DNA from: Thermogutta sp.
GTDB taxonomy: Bacteria > Planctomycetota > Planctomycetia > Pirellulales > Thermoguttaceae
DNA: 5,166 bases
Assembly: GCF_014359955.1 (NCBI RefSeq)
Contig: NZ_JACIYL010000271.1
Span: 1 to 5,166, forward strand
Reading direction: 5' to 3'
A program made the position numbers and the translations under genes. Under the pieces are notes generated by a model, which saw nothing but the letters and a program-made list of their open reading frames with translations, ran no database searches and was not told where the DNA came from. Below, one piece after another: positions 4,742-5,166 of this stretch; position 1 is the first letter of the stretch, and the number at the start of each line of letters is the position of its first letter.

Positions 4742-5166
4742 TCACCCTTCCATGACGTCTTTTTCGCGATTCTTGGCCAGTTCGTTGGCTTTTTCTTCGT
4801 ATTCTTTCGTCAGTTCCTGGATCCGCTCTTTGAGGCGCTCACAGTCGTCTTCGGACAGGACCTTGTCCTTTTCCGCCTGGTCGGCCAGTTTATTGCCTTC
4901 ACGACGGATATTGCGAATGGCGATTTTGGCCTCTTCGCAGAGTTCGCGAATGCGCGCGACCATCTTTTTGCGAACTTCCATGGACAGCGGGGGAATATTG
5001 ACGCGAATGACCCGCCCGTCGTTCTGGGGGTTAAACCCCAGATCGGATGCGCGAATGGCTTTCTCGATATCTTTGAGTGTGCCGGGGTCGTACGGTCGAA
5101 TGACGAGTTGTTGCGGTTCGGGCGCTCCCACAGCCGCCAACTGTTTCAGTGGCACGGAAGTCCCGT
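4742..5166 (-). CDS. frr: Ribosome recycling factor, C-terminal part (5' end outside window)
   Basis: RRF releases ribosomes from mRNA after termination, acting with EF-G in the cytoplasm. The frame runs from the right edge (...GTSVPLKQLAAV) to the TGA at 4744-4742, about 141 of the usual 185 residues, so some 45 N-terminal residues lie beyond the window. A GTG at 5155 could be taken for a start, but it falls inside the conserved YGT-x-x-PL segment of RRF and must be an internal valine. Family hallmarks seen are the AIRASDLGFNPQNDG stretch, RVIRVNIPPLSMEVRKKM, AIRNIRREGNK, and the C-terminal KDVMEG resembling the KDLMEV/I ending of other RRFs. The long basic and acidic helices of domain I are intact. 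It is convergent with the TPR gene; the 72-bp gap holds no clear terminator. frr often lies beside pyrH, which would be beyond the right edge. Confidence 0.97.
   Translation of the reverse strand, partial: GTSVPLKQLAAVGAPEPQQLVIRPYDPGTLKDIEKAIRASDLGFNPQNDGRVIRVNIPPLSMEVRKKMVARIRELCEEAKIAIRNIRREGNKLADQAEKDKVLSEDDCERLKERIQELTKEYEEKANELAKNREKDVMEG

Noticed and set aside
5153..5155. GTG on the minus strand as the start of a short RRF-like protein
   Set aside because: The frame continues to the window edge with GTS before it, matching the internal YGT-x-x-PL segment of normal RRF; the gene is cut by the window, not truncated.

Overview
The window most likely comes from a GC-rich planctomycete (Planctomycetota; Pirellulales or a Thermogutta-like lineage is my guess from recalled sequence style, not from a search). 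Three things point that way. The first gene ends in a helical domain that I associate with planctomycete-only hypothetical proteins. The 98-aa double-CxxC protein resembles a small family I know from that phylum. The intergenic regions carry palindromic repeats of a kind common in these genomes. The right edge holds the housekeeping gene frr.

Layout, left to right. (1) 2-1213 (+) is the 3' part of a large conserved hypothetical gene whose start lies outside the window. (2) 1214-1623 is a gene-free stretch made mostly of hairpin-forming repeats: two tandem cassettes of 119 and 123 bp, a truncated third, and a GTAG-type palindrome. It ends in a promoter-like sequence placed so that the next gene would be leaderless. 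(3) 1624-1920 (+) encodes a 98-aa putative zinc-ribbon protein. (4) 1921-2449 is a second gene-free stretch with the same two repeat families in rearranged, partly degraded form. (5) 2450-3769 (+) encodes an exported Ntn-hydrolase of the C45 / acyl-CoA:6-APA acyltransferase type, followed after 6 nt by (6) 3776-4669 (+), a TPR protein with a C-terminal two-helix membrane anchor. These two look like one operon. (7) 4742-5166 (-), convergent, is the C-terminal three quarters of ribosome recycling factor (frr), cut by the window edge.

The coding content is fairly ordinary. The least explained material is the repeat system around the 98-aa gene. It comprises twelve copies of a 19-bp palindrome (7-bp arms, 5-nt loop) whose arms change in a compensatory way while the loop stays nearly constant. 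The copies are linked by a second class of hairpin that shares exactly two or three bases with each neighbour, forming chains of abutting stem-loops. A separate GTAG...CTAC palindrome is joined to the end of one chain. Base-paired structure is clearly preserved, but whether it acts as RNA, as a transposase target or as a protein-binding site cannot be decided from this window.
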